In this document: piece after piece, positions 48,406 through 58,005 of the stretch | Layout of the letters: every line of letters starts with the position of its first letter | Position numbering within the stretch: the stretch's first letter is position 1 | DNA from: Actinomyces israelii DSM 43320 | GTDB lineage: Bacteria; Actinomycetota; Actinomycetes; Actinomycetales; Actinomycetaceae | Direction: 5' to 3' | Assembly (NCBI RefSeq): GCF_000711965.1 | Contig: NZ_JONS01000002.1 | Location: 1 to 64,000, forward strand | Length of the DNA: 64,000 nt | The notes under the pieces: generated by a model | The model's input: only the letters and a program-made list of their open reading frames with translations | The model's database searches: none | Told to the model about the DNA's origin: nothing | Position numbers and translations under genes: made by a program

Positions 48406-48945
48406 TCACTTACCAGCCTTTCCGACCTTGCGGCGCACGTTCTCGCCGGCGTAGCGCACGCCCTTGCCCTTGTAGGGCTCCGGCGGGCGGATCTTGCGGA
48501 TGTTCGCGGCGACCTCGCCGACCCGCTCCTTGGAGATGCCCGAGACGATGATCTTCAGGTTCCCCTCGACCTTCAGGTCGATGCCCTCGGGGGGCTCGAC
48601 CGTCACGGTGTGGGAGAAGCCCACCGAGAGCTCGACGCCGGTGCCCTTCTGGACGGCGCGGTAACCGGTGCCGACGATCTCGAGCTGCTTGGAGTAGCCC
48701 TCGGTGACGCCGATGACCATGTTGTTGATGAGCGTGCGGGACAGGCCGTGCAACGAGCGGGACTCGCGCTCGTCATTGGGGCGGGTCACCAGGATGGTGC
48801 CGTCCTCCTGGCGGGTGACGCTCAGCGGCTGGGCGATTGTGCGCGACAGGGTGCCCTTGGGGCCCTTGACCGTCACCTCGTTGCCCTCGATAGTGACGTC
48901 CACTCCGGCGGGAACCGGAACGGGAAGTCGTCCAATGCGAGACAT
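48406..48945 (-). CDS. rplF: 50S ribosomal protein L6
   Basis: A 179-residue L6 of normal length, with two repeated domains. Its markers are [27 protein letters not shown] and the C-terminal [28 protein letters not shown]. It contacts the sarcin-ricin loop region. Confidence 0.97.
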   Translation of the reverse strand: MSRIGRLPVPVPAGVDVTIEGNEVTVKGPKGTLSRTIAQPLSVTRQEDGTILVTRPNDERESRSLHGLSRTLINNMVIGVTEGYSKQLEIVGTGYRAVQKGTGVELSVGFSHTVTVEPPEGIDLKVEGNLKIIVSGISKERVGEVAANIRKIRPPEPYKGKGVRYAGENVRRKVGKAGK

Positions 48946-48966
48946 GGTTCTCCTCCGTTCCTTATC

Positions 48967-49365
48967 TCACCAGACGTAGGCGAGCACTTCGCCGCCCACG
49001 CCTCTGGACTCGGCCTGCTTGTCGGTCAGCAGGCCGGAGGAGGTGGACAGGATCGCCACCCCCAGGCCGCCGAGGACCTTGGGCAGGTTCGTGGACTTGG
49101 CGTAGACGCGCAGGCCGGGCTTGGAGATGCGCTTGAGGCCCTGGATGGCCCGCTGGCGGTTGGCTCCGTACTTCAGGCTCAGCGTGAGCGTCTTGCCCAC
49201 CGTCGCGTCGGTGACCTCGTAGCCGGCGATGTAGCCCTCGGCCTTGAGCATCCGCGCGATGTTCACCTTGAGCTTGCTCGACGGCATCGAGACGGTGTCG
49301 TGGTAGGCGTTGTTTGCATTACGCAGACGAGTCAGCATGTCTGCGATCGGGTCTGTCATAGTCAT
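48967..49365 (-). CDS. rpsH: 30S ribosomal protein S8
   Basis: A 132-residue S8 ([21 protein letters not shown] ... [32 protein letters not shown]). In E. coli S8 represses the spc operon by binding mRNA near rplE; whether that holds here is unknown. The ATG at 49365 is used, with a second ATG two codons in. Confidence 0.97.
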   Translation of the reverse strand: MTMTDPIADMLTRLRNANNAYHDTVSMPSSKLKVNIARMLKAEGYIAGYEVTDATVGKTLTLSLKYGANRQRAIQGLKRISKPGLRVYAKSTNLPKVLGGLGVAILSTSSGLLTDKQAESRGVGGEVLAYVW

Positions 49366-49423
49366 GAGTGGGCCTCGGCCCTTCCTCGTCGTGGTTTCCT
49401 CATCGGACCTGCGACGTAAGTTC

Positions 49424-49609
49424 TTACCAGCTGGACTTGCTCACGCCGGGGAGCTGGCCGCTGAGGGCCATCTCGCGCAGGCAGATACGGCACAGGCCGA
49501 ACTTGCGGTACACCGAGTGCGGCCGGCCGCAGCGCTGGCAGCGGGTGTAGGCGCGGACGCGGAACTTGGGCTTGCGGTTGGCCTTCTCGATCAGAGCGGT
49601 CTTCGCCAT
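49424..49609 (-). CDS. rpsZ: 30S ribosomal protein S14, zinc type
   Basis: A 61-residue S14 of the short zinc-binding form. CQRC and CRIC provide the four Cys ligands. Zinc-free paralogues (about 101 residues) are often encoded elsewhere under zinc-regulator control in Actinomycetota. It lies 1 bp from rplE. Confidence 0.97.
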   Translation of the reverse strand: MAKTALIEKANRKPKFRVRAYTRCQRCGRPHSVYRKFGLCRICLREMALSGQLPGVSKSSW

Positions 49610-49610
49610 G

Positions 49611-50177
49611 TCACTTCTCCTTGAGGGGGAAGCCGAGCTGCTTGAGCAGCGAGCGGGCCTCCTCGTCGGTCTTGGCCGTGGTCACCACGGTGATGTCCAT
49701 GCCGCGGACGCGGTCGATCTTGTCCTGGTCGATCTCATGGAAGACGGCCTGCTCGGTCAGACCGAAGGTGTAGTTGCCGTTGCCGTCGAACTGCTTCGGG
49801 GACAGGCCGCGGAAGTCGCGGATGCGGGGAAGCGCGATCGAGATGAGGCGGTCGAGGAACTCCCACATGCGGTCGCCGCGCAGCGTGGCGTGCGCGCCGA
49901 TCGGCTGGCCCTCGCGCAGCTTGAACTGGGCGATGGACTTGCGGGCCCTGGTCACCTGGGGCTTCTGCCCCGTGATGGCGGCCAGGTCGCGCACGGCGCC
50001 CTCGATCATCTTGGAGTCGTGGGCGGCCTCGCCCACGCCCATGTTGACCACGACCTTGACGATGCGCCCGACCTCCATCACGTTGCCGTGCTTGAACTCC
50101 TTGCGGAGGGCCGGGTGCACCTCCTGGATGTACTTCGTCTTCAGGCGGGGGGTGATCTTGTCAGCCTTGTCAGTCAT
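49611..50177 (-). CDS. rplE: 50S ribosomal protein L5
   Basis: A 188-residue L5, binder of 5S rRNA ([26 protein letters not shown] ... [31 protein letters not shown]). The ATG at 50177 is preferred because GGAGGA lies 9 bases upstream; a GTG at 50183 is in frame. Confidence 0.97.
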   Translation of the reverse strand: MTDKADKITPRLKTKYIQEVHPALRKEFKHGNVMEVGRIVKVVVNMGVGEAAHDSKMIEGAVRDLAAITGQKPQVTRARKSIAQFKLREGQPIGAHATLRGDRMWEFLDRLISIALPRIRDFRGLSPKQFDGNGNYTFGLTEQAVFHEIDQDKIDRVRGMDITVVTTAKTDEEARSLLKQLGFPLKEK

Positions 50178-50179
50178 GA

Positions 50180-50524
50180 TCACAGGTCCTCCCCGGACTT
50201 CTTGGCGTAGCGCACGCGAACCAGGCGCTTGCGGCCGTCGGGGCGCACGCCCTCCTCGACGCGGAAGCCGACGCGGGTGCGCTTCTTGGTCTTGGGGTCG
50301 ATGGGCATGACGTTGGAGATGTGGATCGGGGCCTCCACGGTCTCGATGCCGCCTGTGCGGGCGCCCTGGGCGTTCTGCCCGGCCTTGACGTGCTTGGTCA
50401 CGCGCTGAACGCCCTCGACGACGACGCGGTCGACGGCGGGCATCACCTTGAGCACGCGCCCCGTCTTGCCCTTGTCCTTGCCGGCGATGACGATGACCTG
50501 GTCACCCTTCTTAATGCGCGCCAT
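50180..50524 (-). CDS. rplX: 50S ribosomal protein L24
   Basis: A 114-residue L24 with the KOW motif ([23 protein letters not shown]) that starts large-subunit assembly. It is spaced 2 bp from rplN and 2 bp from rplE. Confidence 0.97.
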   Translation of the reverse strand: MARIKKGDQVIVIAGKDKGKTGRVLKVMPAVDRVVVEGVQRVTKHVKAGQNAQGARTGGIETVEAPIHISNVMPIDPKTKKRTRVGFRVEEGVRPDGRKRLVRVRYAKKSGEDL

Positions 50525-50526
50525 AT

Positions 50527-50895
50527 TCAGATCACCTCCAGGGCGAGCGAGACAATGCGCATGAACTTCTTCTCGCGAAGCTCACGGCCGACGGGGCCGA
50601 AAATGCGCGTGCCGCGCGGCTCCACGTCGTTCTTGAGGAGGACGGCGGCGTTGTCATCGAAACGGATGTACGAGCCGTCCGGGCGCCGGCGCTCCTTGCG
50701 CGTGCGCACGATGACGGCCTTGACGACATCGCCCTTCTTGACATTGCCGCCGGGGATGGCGTCCTTCACGGTGGCGACGATCGTGTCACCGATACCCGCA
50801 TAGCGCCGACCCGAGCCGCCGAGCACACGGATGCAAAGGATCTCCTTGGCACCGGTGTTGTCGGCGACCTTCAGTCGCGACTCCTGCTGGATCAT
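50527..50895 (-). CDS. rplN: 50S ribosomal protein L14
   Basis: A 122-residue L14 ([19 protein letters not shown] ... [28 protein letters not shown]), exactly the normal length. It is the first gene of the spc unit, 451 bp downstream of rpsQ. Confidence 0.97.
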   Translation of the reverse strand: MIQQESRLKVADNTGAKEILCIRVLGGSGRRYAGIGDTIVATVKDAIPGGNVKKGDVVKAVIVRTRKERRRPDGSYIRFDDNAAVLLKNDVEPRGTRIFGPVGRELREKKFMRIVSLALEVI

Positions 50896-51346
50896 TGAGT
50901 GTTCTCCTGTCGTCGAGCCGGTTCTCGACCCTCCCGAGGGCGAGCGAGCCTGGCCGAACGTTCCTTCTTCTCTTGCGTGCTGCTCTGCCCGCCGGGGGCG
51001 GGTGGAGTCCGCGGCTCGCTCTTCCGCCAGACACAGGCGCACGAGGCACGAGGTCTCCGGCGGACGCGCCGAGGGCGCACGCAACTCCGTCACTCTAGTG
51101 CAGGCCGCAAGTGAGGCGGTACCGCGCAGCCTTCCGCCCGCCTGTGCCTTTGCTCACCGGCGCCGCCCGCTCCCGTTTCGGCTCTACGACGACGGCGCCG
51201 TCGTCGGCCGATCGCCGCCGCCCGCGCGGCCACCGGGACGGTGGGCGGGGACGCGAGCGGCGATTGACGGACGCCGCAGCGCCCGGGCGGGGTGCTGCGG
51301 CGTCGCGCGCGGTCGCCGGCCTCGGTGGGCCGGACTCAGCAAGAGG
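50896..51346 (-). promoter_or_regulatory. Long rpsQ-rplN spacer, probable spc promoter and leader
   Basis: A 451-bp gap with no supported gene, unusually long for the S10-spc junction. After the rpsQ terminator (51270-51304) the minus strand shows TAGAGT (complement of 51092-51097), a plausible -10 element about 200 nt before rplN. No matching -35 was found, so the promoter call is weak. Confidence 0.35.
51270..51304 (-). terminator. Terminator after rpsQ
   Basis: GACGCCGCAGC (51270-51280) and GCTGCGGCGTC (51294-51304) form a perfect 11-bp stem with a GC-rich 13-nt loop, 42 bases past the rpsQ stop. It separates the S10 and spc transcription units. Confidence 0.65.
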
Positions 51347-51637
51347 TCACTTGGCCTTCTCAATGATCTCGACCAGGCGCCAGTGCTTGGTGGCGCTCAG
51401 CGGGCGGGTCTCCATAATCCGGACAAGGTCGCCGGGGTGAGCCTCATTGTGCTCGTCGTGGACCTTGACCTTCTTGGAACGACGAAGGACCTTGCCGTAC
51501 AGGGAGTGCTTGTAGCGCTCCTCGACCTCGACGACGACGGTCTTGTCCATCTTGTCGGACACGACGTAGCCGCGGCGGACCTTGCGCTGGTTGCGCTCCT
51601 TGGGCTCGGTGGCGCTGTTGTTACTCTGCTCGCTCAC
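51347..51637 (-). CDS. rpsQ: 30S ribosomal protein S17
   Basis: A 96-residue S17 ([39 protein letters not shown] ... [23 protein letters not shown]). It overlaps the rpmC stop by 4 bases. It ends the S10 unit. Confidence 0.97.
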   Translation of the reverse strand: MSEQSNNSATEPKERNQRKVRRGYVVSDKMDKTVVVEVEERYKHSLYGKVLRRSKKVKVHDEHNEAHPGDLVRIMETRPLSATKHWRLVEIIEKAK

Positions 51638-51879
51638 TTGGACTCCTGGCTGCTGGGAGCGGTACGGATGCCGAGCTCGCGCTCGCGCACGATCGTGTGG
51701 ATACGGGCGATGTCGCGACGCACGGCCTTAAGACGGCCGTGGTCCTCGAGCTGTCCGGTCGCGGCGGCGAACCGGAGGTTGAACAGCTCGGCCTTGGCCT
51801 TGGAGAGCTCCTCGGCGAGGCGCTCGTTGTCCATGGCGTCCAGGTCGGTCGGGGTCAGATCCTTCGAGCCGATGGCCAT
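51634..51879 (-). CDS. rpmC: 50S ribosomal protein L29
   Basis: An 81-residue L29 ([37 protein letters not shown]), located at the exit tunnel next to the SRP and trigger-factor docking site. It overlaps rplP by one base and rpsQ by four. Confidence 0.97.
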   Translation of the reverse strand: MAIGSKDLTPTDLDAMDNERLAEELSKAKAELFNLRFAAATGQLEDHGRLKAVRRDIARIHTIVRERELGIRTAPSSQESK

Positions 51880-52298
51880 CAGACGTCACCACCCTCACGA
51901 GTCACGAAACGGGTCTTCATCGGAAGCTTGTGCTGGGCGCGGCGCATGGCCTCGCGGGCGAGCGCCTCATCGACACCGCCGAGCTCGAACATGACGCGTC
52001 CGGGCTTGACGTTGGCGATCCACCACTCGGGGGCGCCCTTGCCGGAGCCCATGCGGGTCTCGGCGGGCTTCTTGGTCAGCGGGCGGTCCGGGAAGATGTT
52101 GATCCACACCTTGCCGCCGCGCTTGATGTGACGGGTCATGGCAATACGGGCCGCCTCGATCTGGCGGTTGGTGACGTAGGCGTGCTCCAGGGCCTGGATG
52201 CCGTACTCACCGAAGGCGATCCGATTGCCGCCCTTGGACATGCCCGTGCGGTGCGGGCGGTGCTGCTTGCGGAACTTGGTCCGGCGAGGGATGAGCAC
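51879..52298 (-). CDS. rplP: 50S ribosomal protein L16
   Basis: A 139-residue L16 ([24 protein letters not shown] ... [41 protein letters not shown]). It organises the peptidyl-transferase and A-site region. Normal length; 3 bp after rpsC. Confidence 0.97.
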   Translation of the reverse strand: MLIPRRTKFRKQHRPHRTGMSKGGNRIAFGEYGIQALEHAYVTNRQIEAARIAMTRHIKRGGKVWINIFPDRPLTKKPAETRMGSGKGAPEWWIANVKPGRVMFELGGVDEALAREAMRRAQHKLPMKTRFVTREGGDV

Positions 52299-52301
52299 GG
52301 C

Positions 52302-53114
52302 TCAGGCCTCCGTTCCCTGGTCTGCTGCGGCAGCGTTCTTCTCGGCGGCCGGCGCCTGCTCGGCCTGCTGCTGCTCACTCTGGCGCGGAGCGCGATCGCC
52401 GCGGCGGCCGCGGCGATCGCCTCGGCCGCCACGACCGCGCGGACCGGACTCGGCCTGCTGGCGAGCGAACTCGCGCTCGGTCATGTCGCCCTTGTAGATC
52501 CACACCTTGACGCCGAGACGTCCGAAGGTGGTCTTGGCCTCGTAGAAGCCGTAGTCGATATTGGCCCGCAGGGTGTGCAGCGGCACACGGCCCTCGCGGT
52601 AGAACTCCGAGCGGCTCATCTCGGCCCCGCCCAGGCGGCCGGAGCACTGCACCCGCACGCCCTTGGCGCCGGCGCGCATGGCCGACTGCATGCCCTTGCG
52701 CATGGCGCGGCGGAAGGAGACGCGGCTGGCGAGCTGCTCGGCGATGCCCTGGGCCACCAGCTGGGCGTCCAGGTCGGGGCTCTTGACCTCCAGGATGTTG
52801 AGCTGGACCTGCTTGCCGGTCAGCTTCTCGAGCTGGCCGCGCAGACGCTCGGCCTCGGCGCCGCGGCGGCCGATGACAATGCCGGGGCGGGCGGTGTGCA
52901 GGTCGACGCGGACGCGGTCGCGGGTGCGCTCGATGTCGACCTTGGAGATGCCGGCGCGCTCCATGCCGTCCGCCATGAGACGACGGATCTTGACGTCCTC
53001 GTCCACGAAGTCGCGATAGCGCTGGCCGGACTTCGTGGAGTCGGCGAACCAGCGCGAGCGGTGGTCCGTGGTGATGCCCAGGCGGAACCCGGTCGGGTTG
53101 ACCTTCTGCCCCAT
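52302..53114 (-). CDS. rpsC: 30S ribosomal protein S3
   Basis: A 270-residue S3. The KH domain ([25 protein letters not shown]) and the S3 C-terminal domain ([22 protein letters not shown] ... VKVWIYKG) are intact. The last 50 residues are an Arg/Gly then Gln/Ala-rich tail common in Actinomycetota. It overlaps rplV by one base. Confidence 0.97.
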   Translation of the reverse strand: MGQKVNPTGFRLGITTDHRSRWFADSTKSGQRYRDFVDEDVKIRRLMADGMERAGISKVDIERTRDRVRVDLHTARPGIVIGRRGAEAERLRGQLEKLTGKQVQLNILEVKSPDLDAQLVAQGIAEQLASRVSFRRAMRKGMQSAMRAGAKGVRVQCSGRLGGAEMSRSEFYREGRVPLHTLRANIDYGFYEAKTTFGRLGVKVWIYKGDMTEREFARQQAESGPRGRGGRGDRRGRRGDRAPRQSEQQQAEQAPAAEKNAAAADQGTEA

Positions 53115-53491
53115 TACCGGGCTCCTTCCTTCGTTGCGGCGTCGGAGGCGTCCCCGACGATGACGGTGATGTGGCTGGTCCGCTTCAGGATCCGTCCGGC
53201 GCGCCCCTGAGCGCGCGGGCGGAACCGCTTGAGGGTCGGGCCCTCGTCGGCGTACACCTCGGTGATGAACAGGTCGTTCTCGTCGAAGCGCTCGCCGTCG
53301 CGCTCGGCCTTGAACCGGGCGTTGGCGATGGCGGACTCGATGACCTTGCGCACCGGCACCGCGGCGGCCTGCGGGGCGAACCGCAGCACGTTCACGGCCT
53401 CGACCGCCCGCTTGCCGCGGACGACGTTGACGATCCGGCGCGCCTTCATCGGCGTGCAGCGCACGTACTTGGCCTGCGCCTTGGCTTCCAT
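53114..53491 (-). CDS. rplV: 50S ribosomal protein L22
   Basis: A 125-residue L22 ([21 protein letters not shown] ... [24 protein letters not shown]). Its hairpin loop lines the exit tunnel and is intact, so no macrolide-resistance change is obvious. The ATG at 53491 is preferred over an upstream in-frame start at 53515. Confidence 0.97.
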   Translation of the reverse strand: MEAKAQAKYVRCTPMKARRIVNVVRGKRAVEAVNVLRFAPQAAAVPVRKVIESAIANARFKAERDGERFDENDLFITEVYADEGPTLKRFRPRAQGRAGRILKRTSHITVIVGDASDAATKEGAR

Positions 53492-53520
53492 GTTCTCTGC
53501 CTCTCTATCTTCCACCGGCG

Positions 53521-53799
53521 TCAGCGACGCGACTTGCGGTCGTCCTTGACGTGCCCGCGGAAGGTGCGGGTCGGAGCGAACTCGCCGAGCTTGTGGCCCA
53601 CCATGGACTCGGTGATGAAGACCGGGACGTGCTTGCGGCCGTCATGGACGGCGAAGGTGTGTCCGAGGAAGTCCGGCGTGATGACCGAACGGCGGGACCA
53701 GGTCTTGATGACGTTCTTGGTGCCCTTCTCGTTCTGGGTGTCCACCTTCTTCTGGAGGTGGTCGTCGACGAAGGGACCCTTCTTCAGGCTGCGCGGCAT
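53521..53799 (-). CDS. rpsS: 30S ribosomal protein S19
   Basis: A 92-residue S19 ([20 protein letters not shown] ... [24 protein letters not shown]), of normal length, in the small-subunit head. Confidence 0.97.
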   Translation of the reverse strand: MPRSLKKGPFVDDHLQKKVDTQNEKGTKNVIKTWSRRSVITPDFLGHTFAVHDGRKHVPVFITESMVGHKLGEFAPTRTFRGHVKDDRKSRR

Positions 53800-53811
53800 A
53801 TCAGGCTCCTA

Positions 53812-54648
<837 letters not shown>

Positions 54649-54669
54649 GTCGATCCTCTACCTTCCGGG

Positions 54670-54975
54670 TCACTTCGTCACGTCGCCGAAGATGTCGATG
54701 GTGCCCTCGCTCAGCGTGACGATGGCGCGCTTGGTGTCCTTCGACTTGCCCATGCCCGTGCGGGTACGACGGGTCTTGCCCCGCCGGTTCTGGGTGTTGA
54801 CGGAGGCGACCTTGACGTCGAAGATGGCCTCGACGGCCAGCTTGATCTCGGTCTTGTTGGAACCCGGCGTCACGAGGAACGTGTACTGGCCACGGTCCAT
54901 GCAGGCGTAGGACTTCTCGGAGACGACCGGGGCGACAATGACGTCGCGGGGGTTCTTGGACTTCTCGAGGCTCAC
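54670..54975 (-). CDS. rplW: 50S ribosomal protein L23
   Basis: A 101-residue L23 at the tunnel exit, the docking point for trigger factor and SRP ([22 protein letters not shown] ... [28 protein letters not shown]). It overlaps rplD by 4 bases. Confidence 0.97.
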   Translation of the reverse strand: MSLEKSKNPRDVIVAPVVSEKSYACMDRGQYTFLVTPGSNKTEIKLAVEAIFDVKVASVNTQNRRGKTRRTRTGMGKSKDTKRAIVTLSEGTIDIFGDVTK

Positions 54976-55628
54976 TTGGACTCCTCCTCGCCCCTGCCCA
55001 GGAAGCGGTCCAAGGCGTCGGCAGTGAAGATGACGTCTTCGCTGTTGAGGACGTCGTAGGTGTTGAGCTGGTCGGCCCAGGTCACGTGGACGTCGGGCAG
55101 GTTGCGCAGGCTGAGAGTGGACAGGGTGTCCTCGCGGCCCACGACGACGAGCGCCTTGCGGTCGGTCAGGTTGCGCAGCCCGGCCAGCGCCTGCTTGGTG
55201 GAGGGCCTGTCGGCCACGAGGAACTCGGTGATGACGTGGATGCGGCCGTGGCGGGCGCGGTCGGACAGCGCCGAGCGCAGGGCGGCGGCCTTCATCTTCT
55301 TGGGGGTCCGCTGGCTGTAGTCGCGCGGCTGGGGGCCGTGGACGACGCCGCCGCCGGCGAACTGGGGGGCGCGGATGGAGCCCTGGCGGGCGCGGCCGGT
55401 GCCCTTCTGCCGGTAGGGCTTGCGGCCGCCGCCGCGGACCATGCCGCGGGTCCGGGTGGCGTGGGTACCCTGGCGGGCCGCGGCGAGCTGGGCCACGACG
55501 ACCTGATGCATGAGCGGGATATTGGGCTCGACGTCGAAGACCTCGGCGGGCAGCTCGACGGTGCCGGTCCTGCGCCCCTCGGAGTCGACGATCTCGACGG
55601 AGAGCGTCTCTGTGCGGTTCTCGGGCAT
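54972..55628 (-). CDS. rplD: 50S ribosomal protein L4
   Basis: A 218-residue L4. The tunnel loop ([30 protein letters not shown]) is conserved. In E. coli free L4 represses the S10 operon; not shown here. It lies 5 bp after rplC. Confidence 0.97.
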   Translation of the reverse strand: MPENRTETLSVEIVDSEGRRTGTVELPAEVFDVEPNIPLMHQVVVAQLAAARQGTHATRTRGMVRGGGRKPYRQKGTGRARQGSIRAPQFAGGGVVHGPQPRDYSQRTPKKMKAAALRSALSDRARHGRIHVITEFLVADRPSTKQALAGLRNLTDRKALVVVGREDTLSTLSLRNLPDVHVTWADQLNTYDVLNSEDVIFTADALDRFLGRGEEESK

Positions 55629-55633
55629 GAGTC

Positions 55634-56302
55634 TCAGGCTCCCTTCACGGCGGTACGGACGAGGACGACCGCGCCCTTGGGACCGGGGACGGCCCCGCCC
55701 ACGATGAGCACGCCCTTGTCGACATCGACGCCGCGGACCTTGAGGTTCTGGACGGTGGTGGTGGCGTGGCCCATGCGGCCGGCCATGCGCAGGCCCTTGA
55801 AGATGCGGCCGGGGGTGGCGCAGGCGCCGACCGAGCCGGGCTTGCGGTGGTTGCGGTGCGCGCCGTGGGAGGCGCCCACGCCCTTGAAGCCGTGGCGCTT
55901 CATGACGCCCGCGAAGCCCTTGCCCTTGGATGTACCGGTGACATCGACCCGCTGGCCGACCTCGAAGGTGTCCGCGGCCAGCTCCTGGCCGAGGGCGAAC
56001 TCGCCGGTCAGGCAGGTGCGGACCTCGGCGACGTGGCGGCGGGGGGCGACCCCGGCCTTGTCGAAGTGGCCCTTGAGGGGCTTGGTGACCTTGCGCTCGT
56101 CGATCTCGCCGAAGGCGAGCTGAACGGCCTCGTACCCGTCGGTCTCGAGGGTGCGGATCTGGGTCACGACATTGGTGTCGACGCGCACGACCGTGACGGG
56201 GCGAAGGCGTCCGCCCTCGTCCCAGATCTGCGTCATGCCGAGCTTGGTGCCGAGCAGCGCCTTTGCGGGCGCGGCGGCAGCCGGCTGGTTAAGCGTAGTC
56301 AT
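55634..56302 (-). CDS. rplC: 50S ribosomal protein L3
   Basis: A 222-residue L3 ([24 protein letters not shown] ... [52 protein letters not shown]). The loop reaching the peptidyl-transferase centre is intact. It lies 11 bp after rpsJ. Confidence 0.97.
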   Translation of the reverse strand: MTTLNQPAAAAPAKALLGTKLGMTQIWDEGGRLRPVTVVRVDTNVVTQIRTLETDGYEAVQLAFGEIDERKVTKPLKGHFDKAGVAPRRHVAEVRTCLTGEFALGQELAADTFEVGQRVDVTGTSKGKGFAGVMKRHGFKGVGASHGAHRNHRKPGSVGACATPGRIFKGLRMAGRMGHATTTVQNLKVRGVDVDKGVLIVGGAVPGPKGAVVLVRTAVKGA

Positions 56303-56313
56303 GGCCTCTTACC

Positions 56314-56622
56314 TCAGAGCTTGATCTCGATGTTGACGTCGGCCGGCAGGTCGAGACGCATGAGCGAGTCAACGGCCTTGGGCGTCGGGTCGACGATGTC
56401 GATCAGCCGCTTGTGCGTGCGCATCTCGAAGTGCTCGCGGCTGTCCTTGTACTTGTGCGGCGACCGGATGACGCAGAACACGTTCTTCTCGGTCGGCAGC
56501 GGCACGGGGCCCACGACCGTCGCACCAGCGCGGGTCACGACGTCGACGATCTTGCGCGCCGAGGAGTCGATGACCTCGTGGTCGTAGGACTTGAGCCGGA
56601 TGCGGATCTTCTGTCCCGCCAT
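56314..56622 (-). CDS. rpsJ: 30S ribosomal protein S10
   Basis: A 102-residue S10 ([25 protein letters not shown] ... [32 protein letters not shown]), of normal length. It is the first gene of the S10 unit. Its 205-bp upstream region carries a 27-bp sequence also found inside the 3' end of srtC. Confidence 0.97.
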   Translation of the reverse strand: MAGQKIRIRLKSYDHEVIDSSARKIVDVVTRAGATVVGPVPLPTEKNVFCVIRSPHKYKDSREHFEMRTHKRLIDIVDPTPKAVDSLMRLDLPADVNIEIKL

Positions 56623-56650
56623 GGCGCCCAACCTCTCTTGCTTTCGGTGA

Positions 56651-56677
56651 CCGGTCCACGCGCTCGGGCGTGTCGCG
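56651..56677. repeat. 27-bp direct repeat, copy 1 (rpsJ leader)
   Basis: Identical over 27 bp to 56891-56917 (both begin CCGGTCCACGCGCTCGGG). Similarity stops abruptly at both edges. This copy lies 29 bp upstream of the rpsJ ATG. Confidence 0.95.
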
Positions 56678-56795
56678 AGGCGACGCGCAGGAGACATCCG
56701 CTGTGAAGAAGAGGTGGCCGGTCTGGACACACGGAAACCCGGTGGCGACCGGGTCCGTCAGACTGGTTCCCGGGGCGGACCCGGGAGGCGACCGG

Positions 56796-56813
56796 GCGGT
56801 GCTCCAGCACCGC
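56796..56813 (-). terminator. Hairpin after srtC
   Basis: GCGGTGC-TCCA-GCACCGC is a 7-bp stem, 14 bases past the srtC stop. It probably ends pilus operon transcription before rpsJ; there is no U-tract. Confidence 0.45.
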
Positions 56814-56827
56814 TCGGCTCGACAACG

Positions 56828-57853
56828 TTAGCAGCGCCGCCCCTGGCCGTGGAAGCGGGCGGGCAGGTCGGCGCCTGTGAGACCGCCCACCCGGTCCACG
56901 CGCTCGGGCGTGTCGCGCCCGGCCCTCCGGCGGCGCGGGGCCCGGTGCGCTCCCGCCGCCGGCCGGGCGGGGCAGCCGGCCCGCCACACGTAGATCCCGT
57001 CCAGGACCACGCCGGCGCCCAGGGCGAGGGCCCACCACGGGAACCTGGGCACGTCCGGGCGCTCGCCGGCGACGTCGTCGTCCGGCGTGGGGATCCTCTC
57101 CCCCGTGACCAGGATGCGGTGGGTGTTGACCCCCAGCGGCGTGCAGGTCACCAGGGTCATGAGATCGCGGTCGGGGTCGGCCCGCAGCTCCTCGGTCTGC
57201 TCGGGCTCGACGACCTTGGTCTCCACCACGCGGTAGGTCAGCACCTCGCCGAAGACCTCGGCGGTGAAGGTGTCGCCCACCCCGACCCTGTCGAGGTTGG
57301 TGAACATGGTGGCGTTGGCCAGGCCGCGGTGCCCGGTGATCACCGAGCGCGTGCCGGTCCCGCCCACGGGCAGCGAGGTCCCCTCCAGGTGCCCCAGGCC
57401 CTCCAGGAGGGTCTGGTCGGAGGTGCCGTGGTAGACGGGCAGGTCCAGGTCGATCGACGGGATGCGCAGGCGGGCCATGAGGCCGACGCCGTTGGCGTTC
57501 AGGATGGCGTTGTAGTCCAGGCCGTCGCCGCCGGCGCTCCCCGCCCCTGTGGGGACGTGCGTGTTGGCCTCCAGGACCGCGCCTACCGACAGGGCGTCGT
57601 TGTAGGCGTGGGCCTGCGCGATCTGGGTGGCGGCGTCGGGGTCCGCGTTGTCCACGCCGCTGGAGTAGTCGGCCACGACCTTGGACTGGTTGTACTGGGA
57701 CGCCCAGCTCGCCGCCGTCGGGTAGGCCAGGGCCAGCATGCCGATCAGGGCGAGCAGGGCGGGGACGAGGGAGTAGCGCGAGAGCCGCCAGCGGCGCCTG
57801 CGCCTGTCGGCGGCGTGGGCGGAGCGGTGACGGCGGGGGCTTGCAGGGTTCAT
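56828..57853 (-). CDS. srtC: Class C (pilus-polymerising) sortase
   Basis: A 341-residue sortase with an N-terminal membrane helix (YSLVPALLALIGMLALAYP), the catalytic His in VITGHRG (near residue 172), Cys in TLVTC (near 236) and Arg in THRILVTG (near 246). A second helix (FPWWALALGAGVVLDGIYVW) follows, the class C layout. It should link pilin monomers through LPLTG and the pilin lysine. A classical DPW/DPF lid motif is not obvious; ADPDA and LDY lie in the expected region. The C-terminal tail after the second helix is about 45 residues and contains the 27-bp repeat shared with the rpsJ leader. Last gene of the pilus operon. Confidence 0.92.
   Translation of the reverse strand: MNPASPRRHRSAHAADRRRRRWRLSRYSLVPALLALIGMLALAYPTAASWASQYNQSKVVADYSSGVDNADPDAATQIAQAHAYNDALSVGAVLEANTHVPTGAGSAGGDGLDYNAILNANGVGLMARLRIPSIDLDLPVYHGTSDQTLLEGLGHLEGTSLPVGGTGTRSVITGHRGLANATMFTNLDRVGVGDTFTAEVFGEVLTYRVVETKVVEPEQTEELRADPDRDLMTLVTCTPLGVNTHRILVTGERIPTPDDDVAGERPDVPRFPWWALALGAGVVLDGIYVWRAGCPARPAAGAHRAPRRRRAGRDTPERVDRVGGLTGADLPARFHGQGRRC
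56891..56917. repeat. 27-bp direct repeat, copy 2 (3' end of srtC)
   Basis: Identical to 56651-56677, 240 bp away, in the same orientation. Here it encodes part of the C-terminal tail of the sortase (around residues 312-321). Confidence 0.95.
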
Positions 57854-58005
57854 GGTCGGCGGGTCTCCTGACGACGGGCGCGAGCGTGGCGGGGAGACGC
57901 AGAGATCTCCCCGCCACGCGATGTCGGTGCAGAATCTGCGCAGAGCGCCTGCTGGCGCCGGCCGGGCCACCAGCGGGTGATCGCAGCCGGCGCCGACGAG
58001 GGGGG

